Counted from the stretch's first letter, positions 24,181-33,990 are shown. The stretch: 64,000 nucleotides of DNA from Populus alba (GCF_005239225.2 NC_133292.1:7784985-7848984); one strand, 5' to 3'. Translations and numbers: made by a program. Notes: generated by a model not told the origin, from the letters alone.

Positions 24181-25390
24181 ATATATATATACACAAAACA
24201 CGTAGGGACTAAGATAAGATTCATTGTTAAAATTTAACAATTTTATTTATGAAATTTTTTATCAGTGTTTATACTTACAGTTTTACATTGAGGAATTCTA
24301 TTGATATATATTTTAATTTGTATTTATCAATGTTATAGCTGTAATTATTTGTAGAATTCAAGACAAACAAGATATGTATTAATTGAAACACAACATACGA
24401 CCCTATCAATAAGAAATTTTTATATGATAGTTGCATTTTATTAATTACTTCCTAATTTATTTTGAAAAAAAAAAACACAAAAAAAAAAAATTTATTATTC
24501 ACAAAAAAAGTGATATAAAACATCTAGATTTCTTCCTCCACTTAAATTTTTTTATAATTTTAAAATGAATCCTAAGAAGTAACTACTCTACTTACTATAA
24601 AAAAAATTTCAAGGATTTTAAAAAGATTATTTGACCAGTTTTTGCTCGATTCTAGCATGTTCCGCAATTGACAATTAGTTAATAGTGTTTTTTTTTTACA
24701 GACTATCCGGGTGCATCACTTTACACGAAAAAAAAAACAGAATAGTCAAGAGTCTAAGTCGTCCACTAAAAAAAAATAAAAATCCAGTATTATCTGCTTC
24801 TGACTAAAGGATCTTTTGGAAGTTATCTAGATATAGTATCAGTTTAAAAATAATGTTTTTCTTCACTAATTCTGGTATTGCAACTCGGCATTATATTAGG
24901 TTGGAAATTCTATCAATCAATCAACAATTTGAGAAAAAAAAAAAAAAAAGAGTGTATAGAAAGCACGAGTTTGTTATCATAAAAAAAAAAAGCATTTTAA
25001 CTAACTGTTCTTTTTAATTAATAACCAGCTTCTTGTTATAAAGTTTTTAATTAATTGAGTAGAACTCAACAAGTTATATAGTTTAATTGGTTAATTAGAT
25101 TTTTAATTTGTTTTTTAGATATTACTAATTTGAATATTACAAATTTCAGACTACTAAATATTTATATGATCGTTAATTTTAGAATCTTAAAAAATTAATT
25201 AAGATATATATAACTGATCCAGACATTAATAATTAAAAAAAAAAAAAAACAAAACTAGCCGATGATAAAAAAAAAAGTCCAGGTGTTCCTATCATGTTAA
25301 TCCATGTTACACGGCACTTCTTTGTTTTGAAAGGCTGCCAACAGGTGCTTGACCTCAAAAAAATAACACAAAAACCTTCACTTTTTTTTT
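24181..25390. repeat. 1.2-kb tandem direct duplication, copy B
   Basis: Second unit, same orientation as copy A. It differs by scattered substitutions, poly-A length changes and a small deletion near 25040 (the ATTATTTTCACATTACATAT segment of copy A is missing). The SINE-like relic of copy A is present at about 25062-25254, so the element was inserted before the duplication. Confidence 0.9.
25062..25254 (+). repeat. SINE-like relic inside duplication copy B
   Basis: Counterpart of 23866-24046, more decayed: the B-box region reads TACTAATTTGAATATTACAA. It has the same order of blocks and ends in a poly-A run near 25236-25249. Confidence 0.45.
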
Positions 25391-26429
25391 CTGTCTTTTG
25401 GGGTCTCGACTCATGGTCATGACTCATGAGATAAAACACGTTCGGATATTCTCGAATATGCTAACTTTTGATGGGCGTGTTACACGCTCTTCTTCTCTTA
25501 ATTTTATATATTTTCGAATAAATTCGGCAAATAAAGACTGAATTATTTTTGTCATTCTGCTAAGGTCAGTTATTGCTAAAACTTTAAGATTTATGAGAAC
25601 TTTAACATCCCAAAAGGAGATATATCCCTAAAAAATCAGGCCAATATTCCCTCGTATTCATGTTAATCCATTTTGTATATCATGGTTTGTAGGTTTAAAA
25701 GAAGATTTTTTTTTAAATTTTCTTTGAATAATTACGTGTCAGTACTAGGAAAATCAATCAGTTGTTCGGTAATTTCCCAAGAGAAAACAAAACAAGGTGG
25801 ATTGTTTTAGACGCAACAATGGAAGCGGAGTGATTTGTGGAACAAAAACTTGCAAGGACAAGAACAAGATTAATGCAAGCAGGCGGTAAGAAGAGGAAAA
25901 ACATAGGAAATTCAAAATGCCATGTAATAATTCAAACTGAAGTAATCCCAGACCTCCCACTCATCTAAAAATTAATTAATCAGTCCGAGTTTTGATTCAT
26001 CTGAACATACACCAATACCATGTCCTTCCTAAAATATAAAGCAACAGACAAAAATCTAAGAGCTTACTAGGTTTTCATCTAATAAAAAAAATTGAAAATA
26101 TTAATTTGATGATCAAGGAGATTTAAAAAAAAAAATTGAATTCAAATCTTATAATCAATATTTACAAAGATTTATTAAATTTATTGCATACATCATACCG
26201 ATAATATTTTTAATTAAAATTATCTTGAAAAAAGATAACTTTTATATTATCCATTTTATTAAATAAAAAATATCTAGTAAGATAATTAAACAAAACATTG
26301 TTAGCGGTTGTCTTTCCCACAATATGGATGATCTATTACGCCAATCTAGTGTTGTTTTGAACATTCTACGCTGACTTTGCTTGCATACTTCCAAGTCATC
26401 GTTCACATGACATGATTTTGCATAACGCC
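25391..26429. other. Spacer upstream of PR-1 copy 2
   Basis: No gene recognised. The open frame at 25754-25960 on the minus strand is hydrophobic noise. The last 100-200 bases form the PR-1 copy 2 promoter. Confidence 0.4.
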
Positions 26430-26437
26430 TATAAATA
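26430..26437 (+). promoter_or_regulatory. TATA box of PR-1 copy 2
   Basis: TATAAATA lies 91 bases before the ATG, with the same sequence and nearly the same spacing as in copy 1. Confidence 0.6.
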
Positions 26438-26520
26438 CCGTTCGAGCTCTCATTGTTATTTCATCCATCACCTACGAAACTCATTTGCTTTATCAAAAAA
26501 GAAAAAAAAAAGTGTGCAAA

Positions 26521-27009
26521 ATGATGTCAAGCAAGGTTTCTCTCGCTTTCTTTACTCTTCTAACCATAACATCCCTAATCCTTCCCTCTCGTGCCCAAGA
26601 CAACCCACAAGATTACCTTGATGCTCATAATGCAGCTCGTGCAGCTGTAGGTGTTGGTCCACTAACCTGGGACACCACCGTGCAAGCCTATGCACAAAAT
26701 TATGCTAACCAACGTGCCGGCGATTGCAACCTTGTCCATTCAGGTGGACCATATGGGGAGAACCTTGCATGGAGCAGCGCGGGCCTTTCAGGTACAGATG
26801 CTGTAAAAATGTGGGTTGATGAGAAGGCTTACTACGACTACAACTCCAACTCGTGTGCCGCTGGCCAGCAGTGTGGGCACTATACTCAGGTGGTTTGGCG
26901 TAACTCTGCTCGCGTAGGATGTGCTAAAGTGACGTGTAGCACCGGAGGAACCTTCATTGGGTGCAACTATGATCCACCCGGCAACTATGTTGGGCAAAAA
27001 CCTTACTAA
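26521..27009 (+). CDS. PR1: Pathogenesis-related protein 1 (CAP domain), copy 2
   Basis: Single-exon secreted PR-1 of 162 aa. I chose the ATG at 26521 (MMSSKVSL) because the upstream in-frame extension from 26485 is lysine-rich leader and would block the signal peptide. Signal peptide 1-25, mature start [15 protein letters not shown] landmarks AHN, YGEN, HYTQVVW and six cysteines (GDC, NSC, QQC, VGC, VTC, IGC). The tail [15 protein letters not shown] fits the CAPE consensus. It has one more residue in the NSC-QQC loop (AAGQQC) than copies 1 and 3 (VGxEC). It sits between the 1.2-kb tandem duplication and PR-1 pseudogene 2. Apoplastic defence role by family; expression not inferable. Confidence 0.96.
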   Translation: MMSSKVSLAFFTLLTITSLILPSRAQDNPQDYLDAHNAARAAVGVGPLTWDTTVQAYAQNYANQRAGDCNLVHSGGPYGENLAWSSAGLSGTDAVKMWVDEKAYYDYNSNSCAAGQQCGHYTQVVWRNSARVGCAKVTCSTGGTFIGCNYDPPGNYVGQKPY

Positions 27010-27351
27010 ACCTTTCTGATTATGAAATCCGTGCTTCTATTACCTGGAATATTAGTGATAAATAAGCTGATTTATATAAATTGGCGTTAATTAATATATG
27101 GTAGAAAAATATTTGCTACATCTTGATGATATGCTGGGATACAGGAAGTTCACTGGTATACGTTTGGATGGTTTTTTTATAATTATGTTCATCTAATTTT
27201 AATTACAGTCAGAATAATCACAACTTATGTGTTATAGCATCCACTTTCAATTCAAATTATTATTAAGTTAAACTAAAATTGGATGTTTGAGAAAGTGAAA
27301 ATTAATCATGTAACTCATATGCATACTAGCAGATTACCCTCCGTTTTGTTG

Positions 27352-27399
<48 letters not shown>

Positions 27400-28088
27400 C
27401 AGTTAGGGTTCCTAATAACCAGAATACTAGGTGGCGACTCCCAGTTCATTTTAATGCTAAGAGACAAAGAACTCCTTGTCTCACCATATTTTTTACAATA
27501 GATAGATACATATCACACATTCATGAAAGGTTGGTGGTGGGCGACCGCATTACACCGCACACGTGCGACATAAGAAATAATCTCACCTTTTTATGAACAA
27601 AAAAAGGCACTTCTAGAAAATGAACATGATAGTCCAATTAGTTGATTTGACCGTCTAATCACTGCCCCCGTGAAATATTATCTTGAAATTAATTAGCTTA
27701 TGATGACCGCAATTAGTTTTTTTATATATATAATTAGGGTATTCGGACTAATTTACGCGCATCATAACTAATTCTTGGATTTACTGAGTATCCTGCAAAT
27801 CCAGTAAGCAAATAAGACACCGCGGGGATGACAGACATGTACAAAAAAAATTGAACCTAGATGTAAAGAAAAGAAACAAGTCTCTCCCCCCACTAAACCA
27901 CGACATCAAGTGCGTAATTAGTTCTTGTATCCTTTCTGGTGTTCAGGCCGGCCGACCAAAATTTGAGGACATTTTGCTGTGATGGTCTCAAACAAGTCTT
28001 CCCAACCCTATATATAGCATATCAGCATGTCCAACTTTTGTCATCAAGAAGAAAATTATTTCATATCCAGTGAGAAAACAAAGCGACA
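27010..28088. other. Spacer between PR-1 copy 2 and pseudogene 2
   Basis: Contains the probable 3' UTR and a long (TA)n tract. The rest shows no gene; the 72-codon open frame at 27283 is mostly translated TA repeat. Confidence 0.45.
27356..27392. repeat. (TA)18 microsatellite
   Basis: Uninterrupted TA run of 37 bases, the longest in the window. Confidence 0.9.
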
Positions 28089-28300
28089 TGAAATTAAATT
28101 GTCAAGAATTCACTAGCAATTGCTTTTCTCATTGCCTTAGCTGTAATAACCCCTCTATCCCTTGCTCAAAACGTCTGCTCAGGGGTGATTGGAAATTAAC
28201 TTGTGCATTCTGCAGGTGGATCTAAACAAGACTTCCTCAATGCTCACTACAACGCTCGAGCACAGCTGGGTGCTGGACCTTTGGGACGGAATTAAAATTA
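28089..28300 (+). pseudogene. PR-1 pseudogene 2 (rearranged and truncated)
   Basis: The ATG at 28089 (MKLNC) is followed by a shift into the frame of a clear signal peptide, SLAIAFLIALAVITPLSLAQN. Homology resumes at KQDFLNAHYNARAQLGAGPL and ends in a stop at about 28296. Between these lie about 50 extra bases. They look like the later PR-1 segment that encodes [30 protein letters not shown] then ATTCTGCAGGTGG, compared with GATTGCAACCTTGTCCATTC then AGGTGG in copy 2. Most of the CAP domain is missing. A duplicated block and a MITE follow. Confidence 0.82.
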
Positions 28301-28488
28301 GCAAAATTTGAAAAACCATGAAAGTAAAAAAAATAAAATCTTGAAACATAAAATTTTAAAACATCCCAAAAATATTAATAAAGAAAAAGAAAAATAATAA
28401 AAAATAAAAAATCTATGTTTTGCAAAACATTTTTTATTGGCATTGACATATTTGCATGACAAGGCTTGATCGACATCGGGTTTTTTTT

Positions 28489-29058
28489 TTTTAGATTTTA
28501 CAAGTTAGTTTCATTTGTTTTCTAATTTCTTTAGTTTTTTTTTAAATATTTCTTCATTTTATTATTTTTTTGATACCTTCATCTCGAAAATATATTGTGG
28601 AGATATACTTATACAGATCAATATGATTTGTACATATTCAAACAAAAATCCTATAAGCATTTAAAAAAAAAAAAAAAATAGCATCACAAGCACTGACGAC
28701 CTACTACCATAGTTTTAAAACCCAGACCAGCCCGACGGGTCAACCCGGAACCCGGCCGACCCGGGCATGGGACCGGTCCGGGTGAAGGCCAAAACCCGCT
28801 TGGGAATTGGCCAGGCCAGACCCGGTCAACACCCGCCCCCAAACCCGTTGACTTTTTATTTTTTTTGGTTTTTTTTTTTTGCTAAAACGACGTCGTTTTG
28901 ATTTTTTAAAAAAAAATTAAAAAATAAATTTTGACCCGGCCGACCCAACGACCCGGTCGAGACCCGGCGACCCGGTCAAAACCCGGAACCCGAGCCTTGG
29001 ACCGGGTCGACCACCGGGCCGGGTCTTAAAACTATGCCTACTCCTATATTATTTGAAC
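28489..29058. repeat. Duplicated block, copy 2, carrying a MITE
   Basis: Partner of 21757-22210 (anchors listed there). Compared with copy 1 it lacks about 210 bases between TTATTATTTTTTTGA and the CATCTCG anchor, and it has gained the 329-bp insertion at 28708-29036. Confidence 0.8.
28708..29036. mobile_element. GC-rich MITE, hAT-like (8-bp target duplication)
   Basis: Terminal inverted repeats of 16 bp with one mismatch: CATAGTTTTAAAACCC at the left and the reverse complement of CATAGTTTTAAGACCC at the right. Flanks are CCTACTAC (28700-28707) and CCTACTCC (29037-29044), an 8-bp target duplication with one mismatch. The paralogous block at 22188-22195 has a single CCTACTAC in the same context, which is the empty site. 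The interior is packed with CCCGG/CCGGGTC motifs and holds a perfect 16-bp palindrome AAAACGACGTCGTTTT at 28884-28899. There is no coding capacity. Eight-base duplications suggest the hAT superfamily. Confidence 0.85.
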
Positions 29059-29218
29059 AGATACAAATTTGGTATGAAGTAAGGCATCGCGATCCTTTTC
29101 TGGAGGCGAGGCTGCTGGCAAGTGTTGAATAAGCATTATGAATTGGTCTTAGCTAACATTTCGTTCCTACCTGAGAACGGTCCTCTTACATCTATGGAGT
29201 GAGGGCAGCTTTTCTCAA

Positions 29219-29229
29219 TATATATAAAA
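29219..29229 (+). promoter_or_regulatory. TATA box of the PMEI-domain gene
   Basis: TATATATAAAA lies 63-73 bases before the ATG at 29292. Confidence 0.5.
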
Positions 29230-29291
29230 AGCTGATGGTGGTACCCTTACACAAGCATCCATATATATCCATTTTTATTTTACTACAAAAA

Positions 29292-29816
29292 ATGAAGAAT
29301 CTTGTAATATTTTTAGTGTTCATCATCTACTTCATCTTTCCTGTTGATGCCTCCCTTCCAAGCATTCTTGGCAACAATTTGATCGAGAAAACCTGCAAAC
29401 AGACACCCTATTACGATCTTTGTGTAAGATCATTAATATCTAGTCCTCGCAGCTTCAATACAGATGTTGAAGGCCTCGCCAAGATAATGGTTCACACTAT
29501 TAACGCTAGGGCAACCCACACACTGCATCGTATTAACAAGCTGCTTCAACATAATCAGGACACAAATATGAAACGAGCCTTGCAATCTTGTGCCAGTCGC
29601 TACGATGCCATAATAAAGGCGGATATTCCAGAATCTCTACAAGCTTTGCGTTTGGGTAACTACAAATTTGCAGAAGCAGGCACAATGGATGCTGCTTTTG
29701 AGGCGAGGTTATGTGAAAAAGAATTCAGGAGATGCAAATCGCCCCTGGCTGACATGAATAGGGTTGTACATGACGTCTCCATCGTGGCTGCGTCCATTGT
29801 TCAGACAATCGTATAA
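29292..29816 (+). CDS. Plant invertase/pectin methylesterase inhibitor domain protein
   Basis: Secreted PMEI-fold protein of 174 aa, a single exon as is common. I chose the ATG at 29292 (MKNLVIFLVF) because it starts the signal peptide (about residues 1-19, ending PVDA); the in-frame ATG at 29199 lies upstream of the TATA box. The family pattern is clear: first disulfide pair in EKTCKQTPYYDLCVRSL, second in LQSCASRYD and FEARLCEKEF/RRCKSP, and helix-rich spacing throughout. The family includes inhibitors of cell-wall or vacuolar invertase and of pectin methylesterase; sequence alone does not separate them. It lies inside the PR-1 cluster on the same strand, 0.25 kb after the MITE. Confidence 0.9.
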   Translation: MKNLVIFLVFIIYFIFPVDASLPSILGNNLIEKTCKQTPYYDLCVRSLISSPRSFNTDVEGLAKIMVHTINARATHTLHRINKLLQHNQDTNMKRALQSCASRYDAIIKADIPESLQALRLGNYKFAEAGTMDAAFEARLCEKEFRRCKSPLADMNRVVHDVSIVAASIVQTIV

Positions 29817-32296
29817 GCGACTGATATCATTTTAATTTTTGTTTAGCCAACTAGGGAATTCGAAATAAATTTCGAGACTTGCAACTGATCATTAATAAGG
29901 GGATAACTAATTTTGGATGTTGCTTAATTAATTTCTATTAGGTTTGCTTTAGTTCTATCCTTGATATCTTGGTCTTCTATGCACCTGATAAATTCTTATT
30001 TTGGAAGAAATGGAAGAAGAGTTTTCGTTTTCTTGTTTTTCCGGGGCTCCTTTTATGCTTTGAAAAACGCGAATAAAATCAAAATAGCTACCATCTTCAA
30101 CTGTGTGGGGAGTGAAATTCTGAGTCATGCCTTCGTCTAAAAGATGAGATTGCTCTTGGATTGGACATGGAGGAGCGTTCTTCTGGAGATTTTTGGTCGC
30201 TCAAAATTTCTGTTTTCCGTTCATGAAAAAGCCCATCTCGATTTATAAGGAAGCATAAAGGCCCAATATCAAAGACAATACATAAACCCATTTCCCAGAG
30301 TTGGCCCATAAAGCCTATACTCTAGAGTCCAAGGTGATGTATGGAAACCCAAAACATTAAGTCCACGAGCTAGAATCCACCGACCTAGAATTCAGCTACG
30401 CTAAATTCAAAATCCATGCAATTTTTTTTTTTTTTGGATAATAGTTTAGTTTTTTATCTGGAAAATATTAATGACTTGCAAACATAGTTGTGACTATATG
30501 CAAGCAGGTCGAGATTTTTTTAATTTTTTGTTATAAAAATAAACTTGAATTCTATATATAAATCTTTTTTCTTGTTGGATCACCAATGCTTTTATTGGCA
30601 ATTTTCCCCATGAAAAATTAGAGAGAATCTTATTATAGTATTTATTATTATTATTCAGTCTGATGTTTCCTATAAAATGAAGTTCAACATTTGACGATAA
30701 TCTTTATAAAATGACGATAATTTTTAACTATAAGGTATCACAAATTATCATACCTTATAGTTAAAAATGTTGACATTTATAGCATTATTTTTCCTTTTTG
30801 ATATGTAATGCCTGAGTTACTCTTGGGTGGCCGGGCACTGTCCTGTTTTGGTCATATTATTAATTTGTCAAATGATGATAAAAAAAACAAAAAACAAAAA
30901 AACTACGAGTAGCGAACAGTTGTGCCGACAATACAATTTATTTTTTCACTGGAAAAAATACTCTTGCAATATGAAAATAAATTCGTGATGAATATCTACT
31001 TTGTCAAAGCCGCAAGAAAAATCAGAGGAAATGGTTAGAAATTTCTTATTTTACGGCGCCATGAAATATCTAGCAATATGGTGATGATGGGCATGTTCAA
31101 GAGAGATTAATTATACTTGTTCATATCTGTAACGTTTAAGAAAATCCCAACTTGCAAGTGCAAATAGAACTGCAATGGGCATAATATACGGAAGTAAACG
31201 AGGGAGTGAACAAATCAAAGAAGAAAAAGTATAAAAATGGTGTTGTTGTTTAATCTAAGGAATGTCTTGGTATACATGGACCAAGTTTATAAGAATTGCT
31301 TCGTTTATTTGATTTTATAATATATAGTTGCCATCAAGAATTAACTATTGGTTTCATTGATTCAAAATAAACAACTTGATGTGTTTATAGAACTATTTAG
31401 AAATCATGCCATGCTAAAATTCTTAAAATATAAGAGGTATATTCCACAAGAAACGCGTTAGAAAGAAGCTAGTTAAATTCTATAGAACTTGCCGTAGATT
31501 ATCGAATAAGGAAGTGGCGTCGTGTTCTTTGAATCTAAGACCTTGCTGCAAGTATCTTAGCAGCGTCCGCCTCACTTTCAGGCAAGCTTCTGGTAGAACA
31601 AACCAACTTCGGTTTGAAGATTGAGGGCTAGCAAAACAAATCATGTTAAACCAGCATTTCTTTTTTCTTAACAAATCAAAATGATGCACCTTTAATTGAA
31701 TATGATGTGACAGAGCAGCTCATTACCTTGGGACTTTTTTATTCTCTCTTTTTAAAAAATATTCCTCGATATTTTAAATTCTGGGAAGATATATAATTAT
31801 GTACAATTAGTGCCCTGTGTATCCTATATTTGTTGAAGGATTCCCCCCCCCTTTTTTTAACCGTCTGTCTTCGGGCATATTTGTATAGTTAAGGTTTTTT
31901 TTTAAAAAAAAAATTTTACTTTTAAAATTTTATTTTAAAACTATACAATTTTTAAAAAATAAAATTTAATGAAAAATCATTCATCTCTTGATTTCCTTTC
32001 TCCTTATAATATTGAATCCTTTACGTCACGTAGGCTGCTGCTGCCCCATTACAGACCATGAAAAAAATCCAAAGAATGGTTTTCATTATTAAACAGTGAT
32101 ACTAGGCTCTAATGAGTTTTGGCAAGTAAATAATATGTGTAGAAAGATTATTAGATAATATCGATATAATTCATATAGTTATTGTGATAAATTCTACTTT
32201 TATATTCATCAGAATTTCTTTATAAATTATCCTCCTCTTAGGCTCTTATACAGTTTACATGCTCAGACATAGCTAATCAGACAAGCAGATCGAGAG
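29817..32296. other. Intergenic region with a strong inverted repeat
   Basis: No gene recognised. Open frames at 30097-30309 and 31480-31689 (minus) have no support. A perfect hairpin lies at 30721-30767. Positions 31845-31980 are homopolymer-rich. Confidence 0.4.
30721..30767. repeat. Perfect 18-bp inverted repeat with an 11-base loop
   Basis: Left arm TTTTTAACTATAAGGTAT (30721-30738), right arm ATACCTTATAGTTAAAAA (30750-30767). Just upstream, GACGATAATCTTT and GACGATAATTTTT form a short direct repeat. It could be the core of a decayed palindromic MITE or a small-RNA hairpin; it is too short for a typical plant miRNA precursor. Confidence 0.85.
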
Positions 32297-32377
32297 ATGT
32301 CGAAGATAATACGATGCTTATTCGCCTTGTTTATCATGAGTTTGAGTTTTGCTAAAGATTTTTATGTTAAAAAATAA
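32297..32377 (+). pseudogene. Orphan signal-peptide reading frame
   Basis: A 26-codon frame, MSKIIRCLFALFIMSLSFA then KDFYVKK and a stop. The first 19 residues look like a good secretory signal. No exon continuing it can be found, and the sequence after 32360 is AT-rich. It may be a relic of a secreted protein gene (a PR-1 copy would fit the place, but the sequence does not show this) or the first exon of an unresolved gene. Confidence 0.3.
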
Positions 32378-33078
32378 TATAAATCATATCTTGAAATATC
32401 ATCTAACAGTTTAAATTATTAGGTTGAGATAGTTTTTTGACACTTTAAATATCACAATGTATCTGCAATCAACTGGTAAATGGTTTTAACTAAGTTTGAG
32501 CAATTAAAATCATCTCTTACCGTAATATTAGGGGGAGGAAGGGTTAACCTACGAATGACGCAAAGGTCATGCCATGGCAGTCCAAGTTTTTCAGCAGATA
32601 CATTCAGATAACAACAGTTCATTCAGTTGAGCCTTATTCTAAGTATCAACTCTTGTGATTCTTTGGACACTTCTCCGGATACACCTACTAGTTACTTTTC
32701 ATCGTTTCTTTGCCTCGTCGAAATTGGGAGCAAATATCTCCGCAATCTTATCAAAGACATCAACAAAAAACCTCTCTTAGATGTATATAACAGATCAAAG
32801 TTATTTCAAACACCCTCCAGAAGGAAAAGAAAGCGTGGCCGATTTGGTTAAACTGCTTCCTTGTTCTTACTATTTTATTTCCTTTGCTTCATTCTGAAAA
32901 AAGTAAGAACATGGTAGTCTCTTTGATCGATGCAGAAGTTACTAATTTTATCATTTGAAGGATCACCTCTTGGTGACCACGCAAGCTTTATGTCCAAAGG
33001 GGGTGTTTTTGTTACTTTAGGTTGCTTAAAACGGTTAAAAGGATGCAAGTTTGTAGCTAAAAAATTCTACATTGTTCC
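32378..33078. other. Spacer upstream of PR-1 copy 3
   Basis: No gene recognised; the open frame at 32627-32851 has no recognisable content. It ends with the promoter of PR-1 copy 3. Confidence 0.4.
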
Positions 33079-33085
33079 TATAAAT
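33079..33085 (+). promoter_or_regulatory. TATA box of PR-1 copy 3
   Basis: TATAAAT lies 80 bases before the ATG. Confidence 0.55.
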
Positions 33086-33158
33086 CCCCCCATCAACATG
33101 CCTTAATGCTCACCAAACATTCAATTAGCTTACTTCAGCATTATAGCAAGAATATAAT

Positions 33159-33641
33159 ATGGCTATGAGTAAGATTTTACCTCTTCTTGTCTGTCTCGTG
33201 AGCTTAGCCCTTGTGCATCCTTCCCACGCCCAAAACTCACCACAAGACTACCTCAACGCTCACAATGCAGCTCGCTCACAGGTGACTGTAGCAAATATTA
33301 TATGGGACAACACGGTAGCAGCCTATGCTCTAAACTATTCCAATTCCAGGATCAGCAATTGCAACCTCGTGCATTCTAACGGCCCTTATGGTGAGAACCT
33401 AGCCAAGGGAAGTGGCTCTTTCACAGGTACTGCATCAGTGAACTTGTGGGTGGCAGAGAAGCCTTACTATGACTATGCATCCAATTCTTGTGTTGGAGGG
33501 GAATGCTTGCACTACACTCAAGTCGTTTGGCGCAATTCAGTTCGTGTAGGGTGTGCCAGGGTCCAATGCACCAATGGCTGGTGGTTTGTTTCTTGTAACT
33601 ATGATCCCCCAGGCAACTATATTGAGGAACGCCCTTACTAA
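33159..33641 (+). CDS. PR1: Pathogenesis-related protein 1 (CAP domain), copy 3
   Basis: Single-exon secreted PR-1 of 160 aa. Signal peptide 1-24 ([10 protein letters not shown]...HPSHA), mature start [19 protein letters not shown] landmarks AHN, YGEN, HYTQVVW and six cysteines (SNC, NSC, GEC, VGC, VQC, VSC). The tail [15 protein letters not shown] ends in a CAPE-like peptide whose middle (IEER) is charged and unlike the other two copies. The segment VTVANIIWD replaces the usual VGVGPLTWD: the glycines and proline before the tryptophan, nearly fixed in the family, are lost. The fold should survive, but this copy has diverged more than the others. Confidence 0.95.
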   Translation: MAMSKILPLLVCLVSLALVHPSHAQNSPQDYLNAHNAARSQVTVANIIWDNTVAAYALNYSNSRISNCNLVHSNGPYGENLAKGSGSFTGTASVNLWVAEKPYYDYASNSCVGGECLHYTQVVWRNSVRVGCARVQCTNGWWFVSCNYDPPGNYIEERPY

Positions 33642-33990
33642 GGAATCCTCGAGTTGCCTCAAAAGGCTCCTATTAAGAGAATGTAGCCACAAAGGGAAAA
33701 AAACAAATCAAATACTTGAACGGTATGAATTAGTAATAGGAAATAATAATGTCTTTGATGAGTGAACACTGATCTCACTCTAGTCACGACTGCATCTTTC
33801 AATTGCTACGCCACATTCTCGCTGTATATTTTGTTTCTTTTCAAGGTACTTGTGCTGTTTTAATTGAATAAACATGAATTATAACCAGTGGTGTTGTATG
33901 AACTTGTTTTCTTTATTCTGTAAGAGATTAGGATGGAGTAGACAAAAACAATTGAAATGCCATTAATCAGAGAAAAGAAGGAAAATTAAG
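33642..33990. other. 3' flank of PR-1 copy 3
   Basis: Probable 3' UTR and spacer; no other feature seen. Confidence 0.4.

Noticed and set aside
22983..25390. Direct repeats as a possible LTR retrotransposon
   Set aside because: The two copies abut with no internal region, primer-binding site or TG..CA ends, so this is a tandem duplication.
27283..27501. 72-codon frame with an Ile-Tyr repeat
   Set aside because: It is translated (TA)n microsatellite.
29199..29291. Upstream ATG of the PMEI-domain gene
   Set aside because: It precedes the TATA box and would bury the signal peptide; 29292 gives a proper secretory start.
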